A stretch of DNA of 64,000 nucleotides from assembly GCF_014637725.1 (NCBI RefSeq), contig NZ_BMFC01000006.1, positions 62,001 to 126,000 of the forward strand, written 5' to 3'. This stretch comes from Marivita lacus (GTDB taxonomy: Bacteria; Pseudomonadota; Alphaproteobacteria; Rhodobacterales; Rhodobacteraceae). The position numbers and the translations under genes are program-made. The notes below the pieces were generated by a model. That model worked only from the letters and a program-made list of their open reading frames with translations. It searched no databases and was not told the DNA's origin. Position 1 is the stretch's first letter. Each line of letters opens with the position of its first letter. This document shows, piece after piece, positions 18,101 to 25,564 of the stretch.

Positions 18101-18747
18101 CCGATCGCTACCCGTTCAACCGCCGCGCGCAGGCGGATGTGGCGATCGCCGATTTCCAGAAGCTTTTCGCCCCCGCCGGCTTGATCGACAGTTTCGTCAA
18201 CGAAAACCTGATCCAGTATATCGACACCCGCACGCGGCCCTGGTCGTGGAAACAGGTGAACGATGTCGATCTCGGGATCAGCCCGGCGGTTCTGGAGCAA
18301 TTGCAGCACGCCGCCGAGATCCGCGAGGCGTTCTTTGCGGCAGGCGGTGCTGCACCGAACATCCAGTTCCAGATGATGCCGCAGGCGCTTGACCCCAAGG
18401 CCGAAGCGGTGACGCTCGAAATTCACGGCAAGCAGGTGCCTTTTGCCCATCGGGGTGGCGCGCCGACGCCAGTGGCGCTGGATTGGCCGGGCGGGGTTGG
18501 TCTCGCGCGGATCACCTTCGAGCCGGCTGCGGCGAATGCCGAAAGCGTGCTGCAAAAGGACGGCCCCTGGGCGTGGTTCCGGCTGCTGGACGCGGCAGAG
18601 GTGCGACGCACCAACGTGTCGGACCGCAAGCGCGTGATCTTCAACGTCGGTGGGCGCATTTCGATCTTCCAGCTGCAGGCCGGATCGGTCCGGAATCCGT
18701 TTGCGCTGCCGGCGCTTTCGAAATTCAGCTGCCCGAAAACGTTCTGA
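15181..18747 (+). CDS. tssM: T6SS membrane protein TssM (IcmF)
   Basis: This 1188-aa protein is the IcmF/VasK core of the trans-envelope complex. Two membrane spans lie in the first 70 residues, a third near residues 443-464 (AAIVATIMVAAGAGALLV), and the large periplasmic part follows. The cytoplasmic domain between spans has an intact Walker A, GPPGAGKT at residues 128-135, so this TssM belongs to the nucleotide-binding kind. The start overlaps tssL (ATGA) and the stop overlaps the tagF start by one base (TGATG). The length is typical. Confidence 0.96.
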   Translation: MKVLRFFTSIYFGLFFAAFVLSLLVWYLGPLIGNDQVRPFGSVMTRLLMVGLFALIFGGIGLGIFLSRRKRETRMTEEIAASVDTGDDLVGGEISELRDKLKTAMSELRKSKNGRKHLNELPWYIMIGPPGAGKTTAIVNSGLQFPLADEMGKTAIGGVGGTRNCDWWFTNNAVLIDTAGRYTTQESDAQADNAGWIGFLDLLKKYRKRQPINGAIIAISLSDLALQDEITQRGHAAAVRARLTELREKLGVRFPVYVLFTKADLIAGFTEFHDNLGKEDREQVWGFTLPLEQGKAEASPVASFDTEFAALLERLNMQSLERMQAESDPQRRTLVAGFPSQVASMRSVAKAFLTEVFQENRYQHRQMLRGVYFTSGTQEGTPIDRLMLSMARTFGIGRQAIGTGQGAGRSYFLTRLFEGVIFREAGLVSADDKVERRYKITKWAAIVATIMVAAGAGALLVRSFQGNSELIAQANAHVTEYSASAATLPGSPIGDTDLVPIVEALNVLRDMPANPTISDPAPDGRLTYGLYQGEVIGSQAAQTYRRALNQRLLPRLLLRLEEQMSGNMNNPDLLYEALKIYLMLGLQGPMNSDLVAEWMQLDWELSYPGPAREEFRQDLEIHMNALLDQPMQQIELNGPLVEQVQTLLSEMPLAQRVYNGIINSPAAVSLPTWRVSDAGGPAVSRVLVRSSGKPLTDGVEGIFTHDGFNSVFLGEALSVAERIQRESWVLGPRGEAEQTEQALAALSRDVLDLYYNDFIARYDAILGDVDIIPLESLSHAVEVTNVLSGPTSPIVNLLEAIADETRLTEDRSGGGGAEDLATDVGGIAQRDVLRQTSTRTRLLLEALSQSAVASGEAAPQPPGAYVVDRFNWLHQLTTPPEPGLPSQLDELIGLLTELYQELNKMSFSGSSSSNEGGAAIQRFQEAAARVDGPLERWATQITSGSSGITSDNTRTGINARWQSAVLPFCQQALADRYPFNRRAQADVAIADFQKLFAPAGLIDSFVNENLIQYIDTRTRPWSWKQVNDVDLGISPAVLEQLQHAAEIREAFFAAGGAAPNIQFQMMPQALDPKAEAVTLEIHGKQVPFAHRGGAPTPVALDWPGGVGLARITFEPAAANAESVLQKDGPWAWFRLLDAAEVRRTNVSDRKRVIFNVGGRISIFQLQAGSVRNPFALPALSKFSCPKTF

Positions 18748-19430
18748 TGACCGCCGCGATGTTCGGAGCCTTCGGAAAGATCCCCTCGGTCGGGGATTTC
18801 TTTCGGATCAACGCGCCCACGGGCTTCGCGACGGTCTGGGACGAATGGCTCCAGCGCTGCCTGCTGTCAGGCGCGCATTTCTACGGCGCGCGGTGGGACG
18901 AATTGTACATGTCCGGTCCGATCTGGCGGTTCTGCCTGTCTGCCGGAATTGCCGGACCGAACGCGATCATGGGTGTACTCATGCCGTCGGTCGACCGTGT
19001 CGGCCGTCGCTTTCCCCTGACTTTGATGGGGCCAGTGACCCAGGAAACGCCGGTTATCCAGGTGCATTTTGCGGATGCGGACACGTTCGACTCGCTCGAA
19101 ACCATCGCACTGTCGGTGCTCGATGAAGACATCGGCAAGGATGCGCTCGGGGAAAAGCTGTCGGTGCTTGATCCGCCCGTCATCACGAAAACAGCATCCT
19201 GCCGGATCGTACCGGGAACGGGGTTGGCCTGTACGGGCACCGATCCGCAAGACATGCTGCACCGCGTTTCAGCCGGTCTGCTCGCAAGGTCGTTTCAGGC
19301 TCCGACGATCTGGAGCACGCTCATGGAGGGCGATTGCCGCCTGATGGTCTGCGACGGTTTACCGGAGGGGGCGAACATGCAAGGCTTGTTCGATCTGGAC
19401 GCGGATCTTTGGAGAGAGGGCATTACATGA
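18747..19430 (+). CDS. tagF: T6SS regulator TagF
   Basis: This 227-aa protein matches TagF (ImpM family), a post-translational repressor of T6SS assembly in several species. The N-terminus MFGAFGKIPSVGDFFRIN and the following VWDEWLQRCL and GPIWRFCLSAGI are characteristic of the family. The ATG at 18747 shares one base with the tssM stop, and the frame open further upstream lies inside tssM, so this start is preferred. The 3' end overlaps pppA by 4 bp. In Agrobacterium TagF and PppA occur as one fused protein; here they are separate but translationally coupled. Confidence 0.93.
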   Translation: MTAAMFGAFGKIPSVGDFFRINAPTGFATVWDEWLQRCLLSGAHFYGARWDELYMSGPIWRFCLSAGIAGPNAIMGVLMPSVDRVGRRFPLTLMGPVTQETPVIQVHFADADTFDSLETIALSVLDEDIGKDALGEKLSVLDPPVITKTASCRIVPGTGLACTGTDPQDMLHRVSAGLLARSFQAPTIWSTLMEGDCRLMVCDGLPEGANMQGLFDLDADLWREGIT

Positions 19431-20152
19431 ATGTTGTCACGCCACGGGTCCGCTTCAACGCCCGCAGCCATGTGGGCCTCAAGCGCAAGGTGAACGAGGA
19501 CTCGGTCCTCGCCTTGCCCGAACACAATATTTGGGTCGTGTCCGACGGCATGGGCGGGCACGAGGCAGGGGATTTCGCCAGTCGCCTGATCACCGACATG
19601 ATCGCCACCATCGCACCGGACCTGCCCGCGACGGATCGCATGCACGCGCTGCGCCATGCGATCCAGAAGGCGCACAGCGTCATCCGTGCCGAAGCAGACG
19701 CCCGTGGCGTGGCCACGATTGGCGCGACCGTGGCAAGCCTGATGCTGGCGAACGGGCATTTCGTGGGCATCTGGGCCGGAGACAGCCGCATCTACCGGGT
19801 TCGCGATGGCACGATCCAGATGTTGACCGCAGATCATTCGCTTGTGGCGTCGCTGGTGGAATCTGGTCAGATGACATGGGACGAAGCCGAACATCACCCG
19901 CAATCGAACGCGATCACTCGCGCGGTCGGGGTCGGGGACGCGCTTGAACTCGACAAGGTGCGGGGTACTGCCGAACCCGGCGACCGGTTCCTTGTCTGCT
20001 CGGACGGCCTGACCAAATACGCGACATTCAAGATGATCGAAGACGTGATGAACGCCGAGCCGCTGGAAACGGTGGTCGACCGCCTGATCCAGATCGCGCT
20101 GGACGGGGGCGGGGCCGACAACATCACCGTGATCGTCGTCGACGTGACCTGA
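19427..20152 (+). CDS. pppA: PP2C-type protein phosphatase PppA
   Basis: This 241-aa protein is a PPM/PP2C serine/threonine phosphatase. Metal-binding motifs are NEDS with Asp25, VSDGMGGHEAGD with Asp40, and the C-terminal GGGADNITVIVVDV (about residues 227-240). In T6SS loci PppA reverses phosphorylation by PpkA and so turns the system down. The start ATG at 19427 overlaps the tagF stop (ATGA). The gene converges with ppkA across only 6 bp, and the two stop codons lie in one 12-bp palindrome (TGACGGCCGTCA, 20150-20161). Confidence 0.95.
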   Translation: MNVVTPRVRFNARSHVGLKRKVNEDSVLALPEHNIWVVSDGMGGHEAGDFASRLITDMIATIAPDLPATDRMHALRHAIQKAHSVIRAEADARGVATIGATVASLMLANGHFVGIWAGDSRIYRVRDGTIQMLTADHSLVASLVESGQMTWDEAEHHPQSNAITRAVGVGDALELDKVRGTAEPGDRFLVCSDGLTKYATFKMIEDVMNAEPLETVVDRLIQIALDGGGADNITVIVVDVT

Positions 20153-20158
20153 CGGCCG

Positions 20159-22354
20159 TCAACGCGCGAGCGTTTCGAGGATGCGGCTGTCGAGAGAATA
20201 GATCCGTGCCGACATGTTCCGATCTTCTTCGAGCAGGGCTTCGGAATAGCTGATCGCGGATTCGCTGGTCGGGCGCATTTCGTTGAACAGAGGTTCGCTG
20301 GAATGGATCACGAGAATCTTGGATTTGCCGAGAGTTGAATCGTCCACCCGGAACGCAAGACCGCCACTCTGCTGCGATTCCTCTATCGAATAGGCGACGC
20401 GGATCGAGACCGGTCCATCGGTGCCATCGCGCAGCGCAGCGACCGAATTGTCCTCGCGGTTGAGGTTCGGCAGGAGGTGGAACACGTTGCCAGACACGTC
20501 GAGCACCGACACCGTCAGGAACCCGTCCGTGACCTCGGCTGGCAATTCCACATCGATCACGGGGTTTTCACCCACCACGAATTCGCCGGTCGGGTTCGGG
20601 TTGTTGTCCTGATCTCCCTGATAGAAGGCCACGTCGATGGCGCTGCTTGGGGCTTTGGGCAACACGCTTTCGATCAGGCACAGCGTCGCGTTCAGGATGT
20701 CCACATCGACCCGCACAGAGCGCGAACCGACGACTTCCGACAGCGCGCTGGAAAGCGCTGCGCGGCTTTCCTCGCTGGACATCACTCCGCCGACAACAAC
20801 CGGGCTTTCCGGCCCATAGCCCGCGATGGGCCGGTTGACGAGGGTCAGACGACCGCAATCCGCAAAGGTGTTCAGGATCGGGTCAAGCTGCTCTGGCGCA
20901 AGGATGATCTCGTCCAGCCGCAGGTCCGGCGCGCCGTTCAGCGCGCCCATGGCCCCGGCATCAAAGGCGGCCAGCACGGCATCATAGATCGGCCTGCTGG
21001 TGGTGCTGCCTTCGATCTCGGCAAGGTTGCCCGAGAGGGACACCCGCCAGCTGTCCATCTCGTCGATGGCATCGACCACGCGCAGCATGTCGGTGCCCCA
21101 GCTTTCGGCAATTGCGCCGCTCGCCAGGGTCAGATCGAACGTGCCATCCTGTTGCTGCATCTGGTCGCGCAGCGCCGAGGCGATGTCATCTGCGGGCACG
21201 AAGCCCACGGCACGCGGCGCGCTGTCGCTGGCTTTGGCAATCGACAGGCGGTAGGGGTCGGCCACCGGCAAACTGGGCTCGGACGAGAACAGCCCCATCG
21301 CAAATGCGCCTGCCACCCCGGCGACAACCACGCCGCCTATGACAAGCGGAATCACAAGACCGCCGTTGCGACGTTCCGAAGCGGCAGGCTTTGCGGCGCG
21401 CTTGGGTTCTGCGTCCTGCGACGGGGGCGGGGCGGTGACAGGTTTGGCCTCGGCGGCGGCTTTCGCGGCGGCATTCAGCGGCGCAATGACCGTGGCATCG
21501 GACAGCGGCTCATTGTTCGCCGCGTCAAAAGGCTCACCAGCCAGCGCGTCAAGAACCGCGACCGCGCTTTGGAACCGGTCGTCGGGATTGGGCTGGGTCA
21601 TCTTGTCGAGGATCGACTTCAACGGCTCGGGCACACCCTCCGTATCCAGCGGGTCGGCCTTTTTCTGCAAGACCTCCATCGGGTTGCGGCCGATATTTGG
21701 CGACTTTCCCCGAAAATTTGCCAGAAGCGATGCGCCCAGCGAATAGATATCGGTGCGCGCATCGGTTTTCCCGGCCAGTTGTTCGGGTGCGGCATAGGCG
21801 TATTTGCCCGCGAACTCATTGCCGACGATGGTTTCGGCGCCGGGATTGGTGTCCTTGGCGATGCCAAAATCGATAATGACCGCCTGCGCCGGATCGCCGT
21901 CGCGCAGGATGATGTTGTCGGGCGACAGGTCGCGGTGAAAGATGTTGCGCTCGTGCGCCGCCTGAAGCCCCTCGGCCACCCGTTTGCAGATCACCAGAAG
22001 GTCATCCGCCGACATCGGCCCCTGCTTGAGCTTCTTGTCCATGCCGGGGCCGTCGACATAGTCGATCAGCAGGTAGACATGGCCATCCGCCGTGCGGTGG
22101 TTTTCGGAATAGCGGACAATGGCGTCATGCCGGATCTCGCGCATCGCCTCTTCGCGCGTGAGCAGCAGCAAGTAATCCTCGTTCGTCGAGAATTCCGATT
22201 TCAGGACTTTCAGGGCGACAAGCCGCCCGGAGATTTCAGAACGGGCCCGGTAAACATCGGAGGTGCCACCGCGGCCCAGAATGGCTTCCACGCGGTAGGT
22301 GTTGTTCACCAGGTCGCCAGCCTGAAACAGGTCTCCTGGACGGCTGTCTGTCAT
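20159..22354 (-). CDS. ppkA: T6SS serine/threonine protein kinase PpkA
   Basis: This 731-aa protein has a cytoplasmic Hanks-type kinase domain (about residues 18-275) with the Gly loop GRGGTSDVY (27-35), Lys49, HRDLSPDN (140-147) and DFG (162-164), all intact. One membrane span follows (about 332-355), then a periplasmic part that ends in a DUF4384-like domain (about 560-700). The segment just before the span has LSDATVIAP with Thr288, which resembles the TVIKP motif in the TssL tail. PpkA activates T6SS by phosphorylating threonines read by the FHA protein. It lies downstream of an OmpA-family gene (33-bp gap), probably in the same transcript, and converges with pppA. Confidence 0.95.
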   Translation of the reverse strand: MTDSRPGDLFQAGDLVNNTYRVEAILGRGGTSDVYRARSEISGRLVALKVLKSEFSTNEDYLLLLTREEAMREIRHDAIVRYSENHRTADGHVYLLIDYVDGPGMDKKLKQGPMSADDLLVICKRVAEGLQAAHERNIFHRDLSPDNIILRDGDPAQAVIIDFGIAKDTNPGAETIVGNEFAGKYAYAAPEQLAGKTDARTDIYSLGASLLANFRGKSPNIGRNPMEVLQKKADPLDTEGVPEPLKSILDKMTQPNPDDRFQSAVAVLDALAGEPFDAANNEPLSDATVIAPLNAAAKAAAEAKPVTAPPPSQDAEPKRAAKPAASERRNGGLVIPLVIGGVVVAGVAGAFAMGLFSSEPSLPVADPYRLSIAKASDSAPRAVGFVPADDIASALRDQMQQQDGTFDLTLASGAIAESWGTDMLRVVDAIDEMDSWRVSLSGNLAEIEGSTTSRPIYDAVLAAFDAGAMGALNGAPDLRLDEIILAPEQLDPILNTFADCGRLTLVNRPIAGYGPESPVVVGGVMSSEESRAALSSALSEVVGSRSVRVDVDILNATLCLIESVLPKAPSSAIDVAFYQGDQDNNPNPTGEFVVGENPVIDVELPAEVTDGFLTVSVLDVSGNVFHLLPNLNREDNSVAALRDGTDGPVSIRVAYSIEESQQSGGLAFRVDDSTLGKSKILVIHSSEPLFNEMRPTSESAISYSEALLEEDRNMSARIYSLDSRILETLAR

Positions 22355-22387
22355 GATGTCTCCGGTTTCAGAAGGTGACCGAAGTCA

Positions 22388-22972
22388 TCAACCCAGTGCC
22401 TGGAACTCGACGCGTCGATTGTCGTCGCTGCGCGGATCGTCCTCATCGAAGGGCACGGTTTCACCCATGCCGATCGCCTCAAGCCGGGTTTCGGGAATCC
22501 CGCATTCGGTCACGAGATGCCGCTTGACCTCCTTGGCACGCAGGAGCGACAGGTTCTCGTTGTACGAGGCCGATCCGGAACTGTCGGTATGGCCGACGAT
22601 CTGGAACAGCTGGACATCGACCGCCTTCATGACCTCGCACAGTGTTGCCAATTGAGGCTTCTGGTCGTCGCGCAGCGTGGCGCTGTCGAAATCGAACTTG
22701 ATCTTGATGTTGACCTGATCGGCCTTGTCGACCTGGGTATAGGTGGTTTCTGCCGTCGTGACCGTGGTCGAGGTCTCGGCTGTCGCGGCCGGGGCCGTGC
22801 TGTCCGACGGCACGAGCACCAGACCGCGTGTCTTTTGCTTTTCAAAGGCCTGCATGATCTCTTCGGCGCTCATCGCGCTGGCATCTGAGGATTGCGCAAA
22901 AGAAGTTTCGGCAATGCCGACCGCAAGGGTGATCGCAAGGGCAAGGGCGGAAACACTTCGAATATTCGACAT
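22388..22972 (-). CDS. OmpA-family periplasmic protein upstream of ppkA
   Basis: This 194-aa protein has an N-terminal signal peptide (ALALAITLAVGIAETSFAQ) with no lipobox Cys, a Thr-rich linker (about residues 55-80), and a C-terminal OmpA-like domain with IKFDFDSATLRDDQKPQL, VGHTDSSGSASYNENLSLLRA and SDDNRRVEFQAL. It should bind peptidoglycan in the periplasm. It is the first gene of an operon with ppkA. Because no tssJ is visible, it could support the T6SS envelope complex or give the periplasmic part of PpkA a partner, but that is inference. Confidence 0.9.
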   Translation of the reverse strand: MSNIRSVSALALAITLAVGIAETSFAQSSDASAMSAEEIMQAFEKQKTRGLVLVPSDSTAPAATAETSTTVTTAETTYTQVDKADQVNIKIKFDFDSATLRDDQKPQLATLCEVMKAVDVQLFQIVGHTDSSGSASYNENLSLLRAKEVKRHLVTECGIPETRLEAIGMGETVPFDEDDPRSDDNRRVEFQALG

Positions 22973-23010
22973 AGCAATACATGTCCTCGAATGAAAAAGG
23001 ATTGATGCCG

Positions 23011-23023
23011 TAAGGTTACCTTA
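23011..23023. promoter_or_regulatory. 13-bp palindrome between the OmpA-family and M15 genes
   Basis: TAAGGTTACCTTA is a palindrome with arms TAAGG and CCTTA, placed 39 bp upstream of the OmpA-family start codon and about 130 bp upstream of the divergent M15 peptidase gene. Its 11-bp core AGGTTACCTTA occurs again upstream of the RTX gene. It could be an operator for both directions. The regulator is unknown. Confidence 0.45.
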
Positions 23024-23152
23024 GCTCTCCCCCCCCGGCAATGGGTTTGACGGTTCCTTGGGCCGATCCTGTCCAATGGTCAGGTTTGGCTGGATCGGAG
23101 TGCAGAATCCGGTTTAGATGGCGAAAGATTTTGGTTTTGGGAATTTTGCTTC

Positions 23153-24028
23153 ATGCGCCTGCTTCCGGCGATTATCCTGAGTGTGGCGATCCTTCTGGTG
23201 CCGGTCATCTGGATTTTCGTGCCCAGGCTGATATCGGGGGACGAGTCGGGCTTTGCCGGGACGGCAATCGATTCCGGTGCCCGGATCGAGATCGAGATGC
23301 TGAGCCAGCAGGTCGAGGATCTGCAAATCCGTATCGACGAAATGACACAGGAATTGTCGCAGGTGGCAGCCACCGCCGCGCGCGCTCCGGTGGCGCCCTT
23401 GCCCGGCCAGACGCTTGCCCCGCCCTCTTCAGGCGCCGGAGCGGCGGATGTGTTCCGTCAAAACGGCACCAATGAAATCATCGATGCCTATGCGCAGGTG
23501 GTGCTGATTGCTGATCGGCGCAACGTGAACGAAGGTCTGACCATCGCTGGCCCCTCCTACCTCACGCGGGTCTTCGGCCCGCCGCGTGAGGTGATGTCGG
23601 ATGATTGCGAAGAGATGACCAACCCGAGGCTCGCCAGCAAGCTGGTGCTCGAAGAAGTCGGCCCGATCCGGGTGCGCATGTTGAAACCCGCCGCAGATTC
23701 GCTGCGCCGCGTCTTTGAAGAGGTGCGCCTGACAGACCCGGATCTCTATGCCCGCATCGACACCGCCGGATCGCTCTGCGTGCGCCAGATCCGCGGCACG
23801 CGCGGACGCGCCTCGACCCACGCGTTCGGGCTTGCGGTCGATCTCAACATTGACGGTGTGCTGGACACGCTGGGTGATGGGCGGACGCAGCTGGGCCTCA
23901 CAATCCTGGCCGATTTCTTCAAGAGCGAAGGCTGGGTCTGGGGCGCGTCCTGGGGCCGCGAGGACAGCATGCATTTCGAGGTAAGCCGCCAGAAACTGGA
24001 TGAATGGATCAATTCCGGCGCGCTTTGA
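23153..24028 (+). CDS. Membrane-anchored M15-type peptidoglycan peptidase
   Basis: This 291-aa protein has an N-terminal membrane anchor (about residues 4-25), a coiled-coil-like stretch (about 43-73), a Pro/Ala linker, and a C-terminal M15 (VanY/D-Ala-D-Ala carboxypeptidase-like) domain. The zinc motif is STHAFGLAVD with His223 and Asp230, and the third ligand is His274 in SMHFEV, after GWVWGASWGRED. The family cleaves peptide bonds in cell-wall peptides. It diverges from the T6SS OmpA-family/ppkA operon. It could clear peptidoglycan for T6SS assembly, be a housekeeping enzyme, or less likely be a toxin. The fold call is firm; the role is open. Confidence 0.85.
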   Translation: MRLLPAIILSVAILLVPVIWIFVPRLISGDESGFAGTAIDSGARIEIEMLSQQVEDLQIRIDEMTQELSQVAATAARAPVAPLPGQTLAPPSSGAGAADVFRQNGTNEIIDAYAQVVLIADRRNVNEGLTIAGPSYLTRVFGPPREVMSDDCEEMTNPRLASKLVLEEVGPIRVRMLKPAADSLRRVFEEVRLTDPDLYARIDTAGSLCVRQIRGTRGRASTHAFGLAVDLNIDGVLDTLGDGRTQLGLTILADFFKSEGWVWGASWGREDSMHFEVSRQKLDEWINSGAL

Positions 24029-24161
24029 TCCTGTCGGTTTCCTTGACCTGCACCAGCCGATCCGTCGGGATGATGTCGCCCCGCCTCCCATGAGCGTTTC
24101 AAGTGGCGTTCCCCGCCAAGCCTGTGCAATCTGCGCGCAAAGTCGTCCAATGGAGGGGTTC

Positions 24162-24893
24162 ATGACTGACAAGAAGACCGTGCTGGTGATTTCGGCACAT
24201 GCGGCCGATTTCGTCTGGCGCTGTGGCGGCGCCATCGCGCTGCACCAGAAGCTGGGATACGAGGTGACGGTGGCCTGCCTGTCTTTCGGCGAACGCGGCG
24301 AAAGCGCCAAGCTCTGGAAGGAAGGCAAGACGCTGGACGAGGTGAAATCCATTCGCCGCAAAGAGGCCGAAAATGCCGCCAAGGCGCTGAATGTCCATGA
24401 CATCCAGTGCTTTGATCTCGGGGATTACCCGTTGGTGGTCGATCTCGACGCCAAGATGAGGCTGGTGGACCTCGTGCGCGCGGTGCAGCCCAACTTCATG
24501 CTCAGCCATTCGAAATACGACCCCTACAACACCGATCACATGTACACGAGCGCGCTGGCGCTGGACGTGCGGATGATCGCGCAGGCATGGGGGCACAATC
24601 CGGGCGAAAAGGTCCTGGGCGCGCCGCAACTTTATCTCTTCGAGCCACACCAGACCGAACAGATGGGCTGGAAGCCGGATGTGTTCCTCGACATCACCGA
24701 GGTCTGGGACCAGAAACGCGCCGCCATCGAATGTATGGAAGGCCAGCATCACCTCTGGGACTACTACACCAACGTGGCTGAAAACCGGGCCAATCAATTT
24801 CGCCGCAATTCCGGCGGCCAGTCGGGCGGGCGTGCCGCGAAATATGCCGAAGGCTTCCAGTCTGTGTTCCCGCGCACGGTGGACGAGCTTTGA
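24162..24893 (+). CDS. galB: 4-oxalomesaconate hydratase GalB (PIG-L/LmbE family)
   Basis: This 243-aa protein belongs to the Zn-dependent PIG-L/LmbE family. It follows the pattern of GalB-type 4-oxalomesaconate hydratases: [22 protein letters not shown] at the start with the metal-binding SAHAADF variant of the PHPDD motif, [24 protein letters not shown], and [20 protein letters not shown]. GalB hydrates 4-oxalomesaconate to 4-carboxy-4-hydroxy-2-oxoadipate in the gallate/protocatechuate 4,5-cleavage route. The ATG at 24162 was chosen because the domain begins there and GGAGG lies nearby; the frame stays open further upstream. It overlaps galC by 4 bp. Confidence 0.88.
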   Translation: MTDKKTVLVISAHAADFVWRCGGAIALHQKLGYEVTVACLSFGERGESAKLWKEGKTLDEVKSIRRKEAENAAKALNVHDIQCFDLGDYPLVVDLDAKMRLVDLVRAVQPNFMLSHSKYDPYNTDHMYTSALALDVRMIAQAWGHNPGEKVLGAPQLYLFEPHQTEQMGWKPDVFLDITEVWDQKRAAIECMEGQHHLWDYYTNVAENRANQFRRNSGGQSGGRAAKYAEGFQSVFPRTVDEL

Positions 24894-25564
24894 TCGGCGT
24901 TGTGGTGCAGAGCATCGAAAGGGCCGACCCGGAGGTGATCGACGGTCTGGCCCGCTGTGGCGTGGCGACGGTGCACGAGGCGCAGGGGCGCATTGGCCTG
25001 CTGGCCTCCTACATGCGTCCGATCTATCGCGGCGCGGCCATCGGTGGATCAGCGGTGACGATCCTCGCACCGCCTGCCGACAACTGGATGCTGCATGTGG
25101 CCATTGAACAGGTCCAGCCGGGTGATGTGCTGGTGTTGGCCACCACATCACCCTCGGACGCAGGCTATTTCGGCGATCTGCTGGCAACATCGGCGCAGGC
25201 GCGCGGCTGTCGCGGGCTCATCATCGACGCAGGGGTGCGCGATGTGGTCGACCTCGAAAAGATGGGCTTTCCCGTCTGGTCCAAGGCAATCTGCGCCCAA
25301 GGCACGATCAAGGAAACGCTCGGGTCTGTGAACGTGCCCGTGGTCTGTGCAGGCGCCGCGGTTGATCCGGGTGACGTGATCGTGGCGGATGATGACGGCG
25401 TCTGTGTCGTCAAGCGGGTCAACGCGGCGGACGTGCTCGAAAAAGCGCTAGCACGCGTCGCCAACGAAGAGGCGAAACGCAAGCGGCTCGCGTCGGGCGA
25501 GTTGGGCCTCGACATGTACCAGATGCGCGACCGGCTGGCCGAGAAAGGCCTGCGCTATGTCTGA
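24890..25564 (+). CDS. galC: 4-carboxy-4-hydroxy-2-oxoadipate aldolase GalC/LigK (RraA-like)
   Basis: This 224-aa protein has the RraA/DlpA-like aldolase fold. Typical segments are [43 protein letters not shown], and [22 protein letters not shown]. The enzyme splits 4-carboxy-4-hydroxy-2-oxoadipate into pyruvate and oxaloacetate. A TTG at 24890, overlapping the galB stop, gives the listed start; in-frame GTG codons at 24902 and 24905 are alternatives. It overlaps galD by 8 bp. The order galB-galC-galD makes the pathway assignment stronger than the family alone would. Confidence 0.88.
   Translation: MIGVVVQSIERADPEVIDGLARCGVATVHEAQGRIGLLASYMRPIYRGAAIGGSAVTILAPPADNWMLHVAIEQVQPGDVLVLATTSPSDAGYFGDLLATSAQARGCRGLIIDAGVRDVVDLEKMGFPVWSKAICAQGTIKETLGSVNVPVVCAGAAVDPGDVIVADDDGVCVVKRVNAADVLEKALARVANEEAKRKRLASGELGLDMYQMRDRLAEKGLRYV

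Noticed and set aside
20477-22378. A 633-codon plus-strand open frame opposite ppkA.
   Set aside because: The minus strand encodes a complete kinase with all catalytic motifs; the plus frame is a shadow.
23153-24028. The M15 peptidase as a T6SS toxin with a neighbouring immunity gene.
   Set aside because: It has its own membrane anchor and no adjacent small immunity gene; the next gene is galB. A cell-wall role in the producer is simpler.
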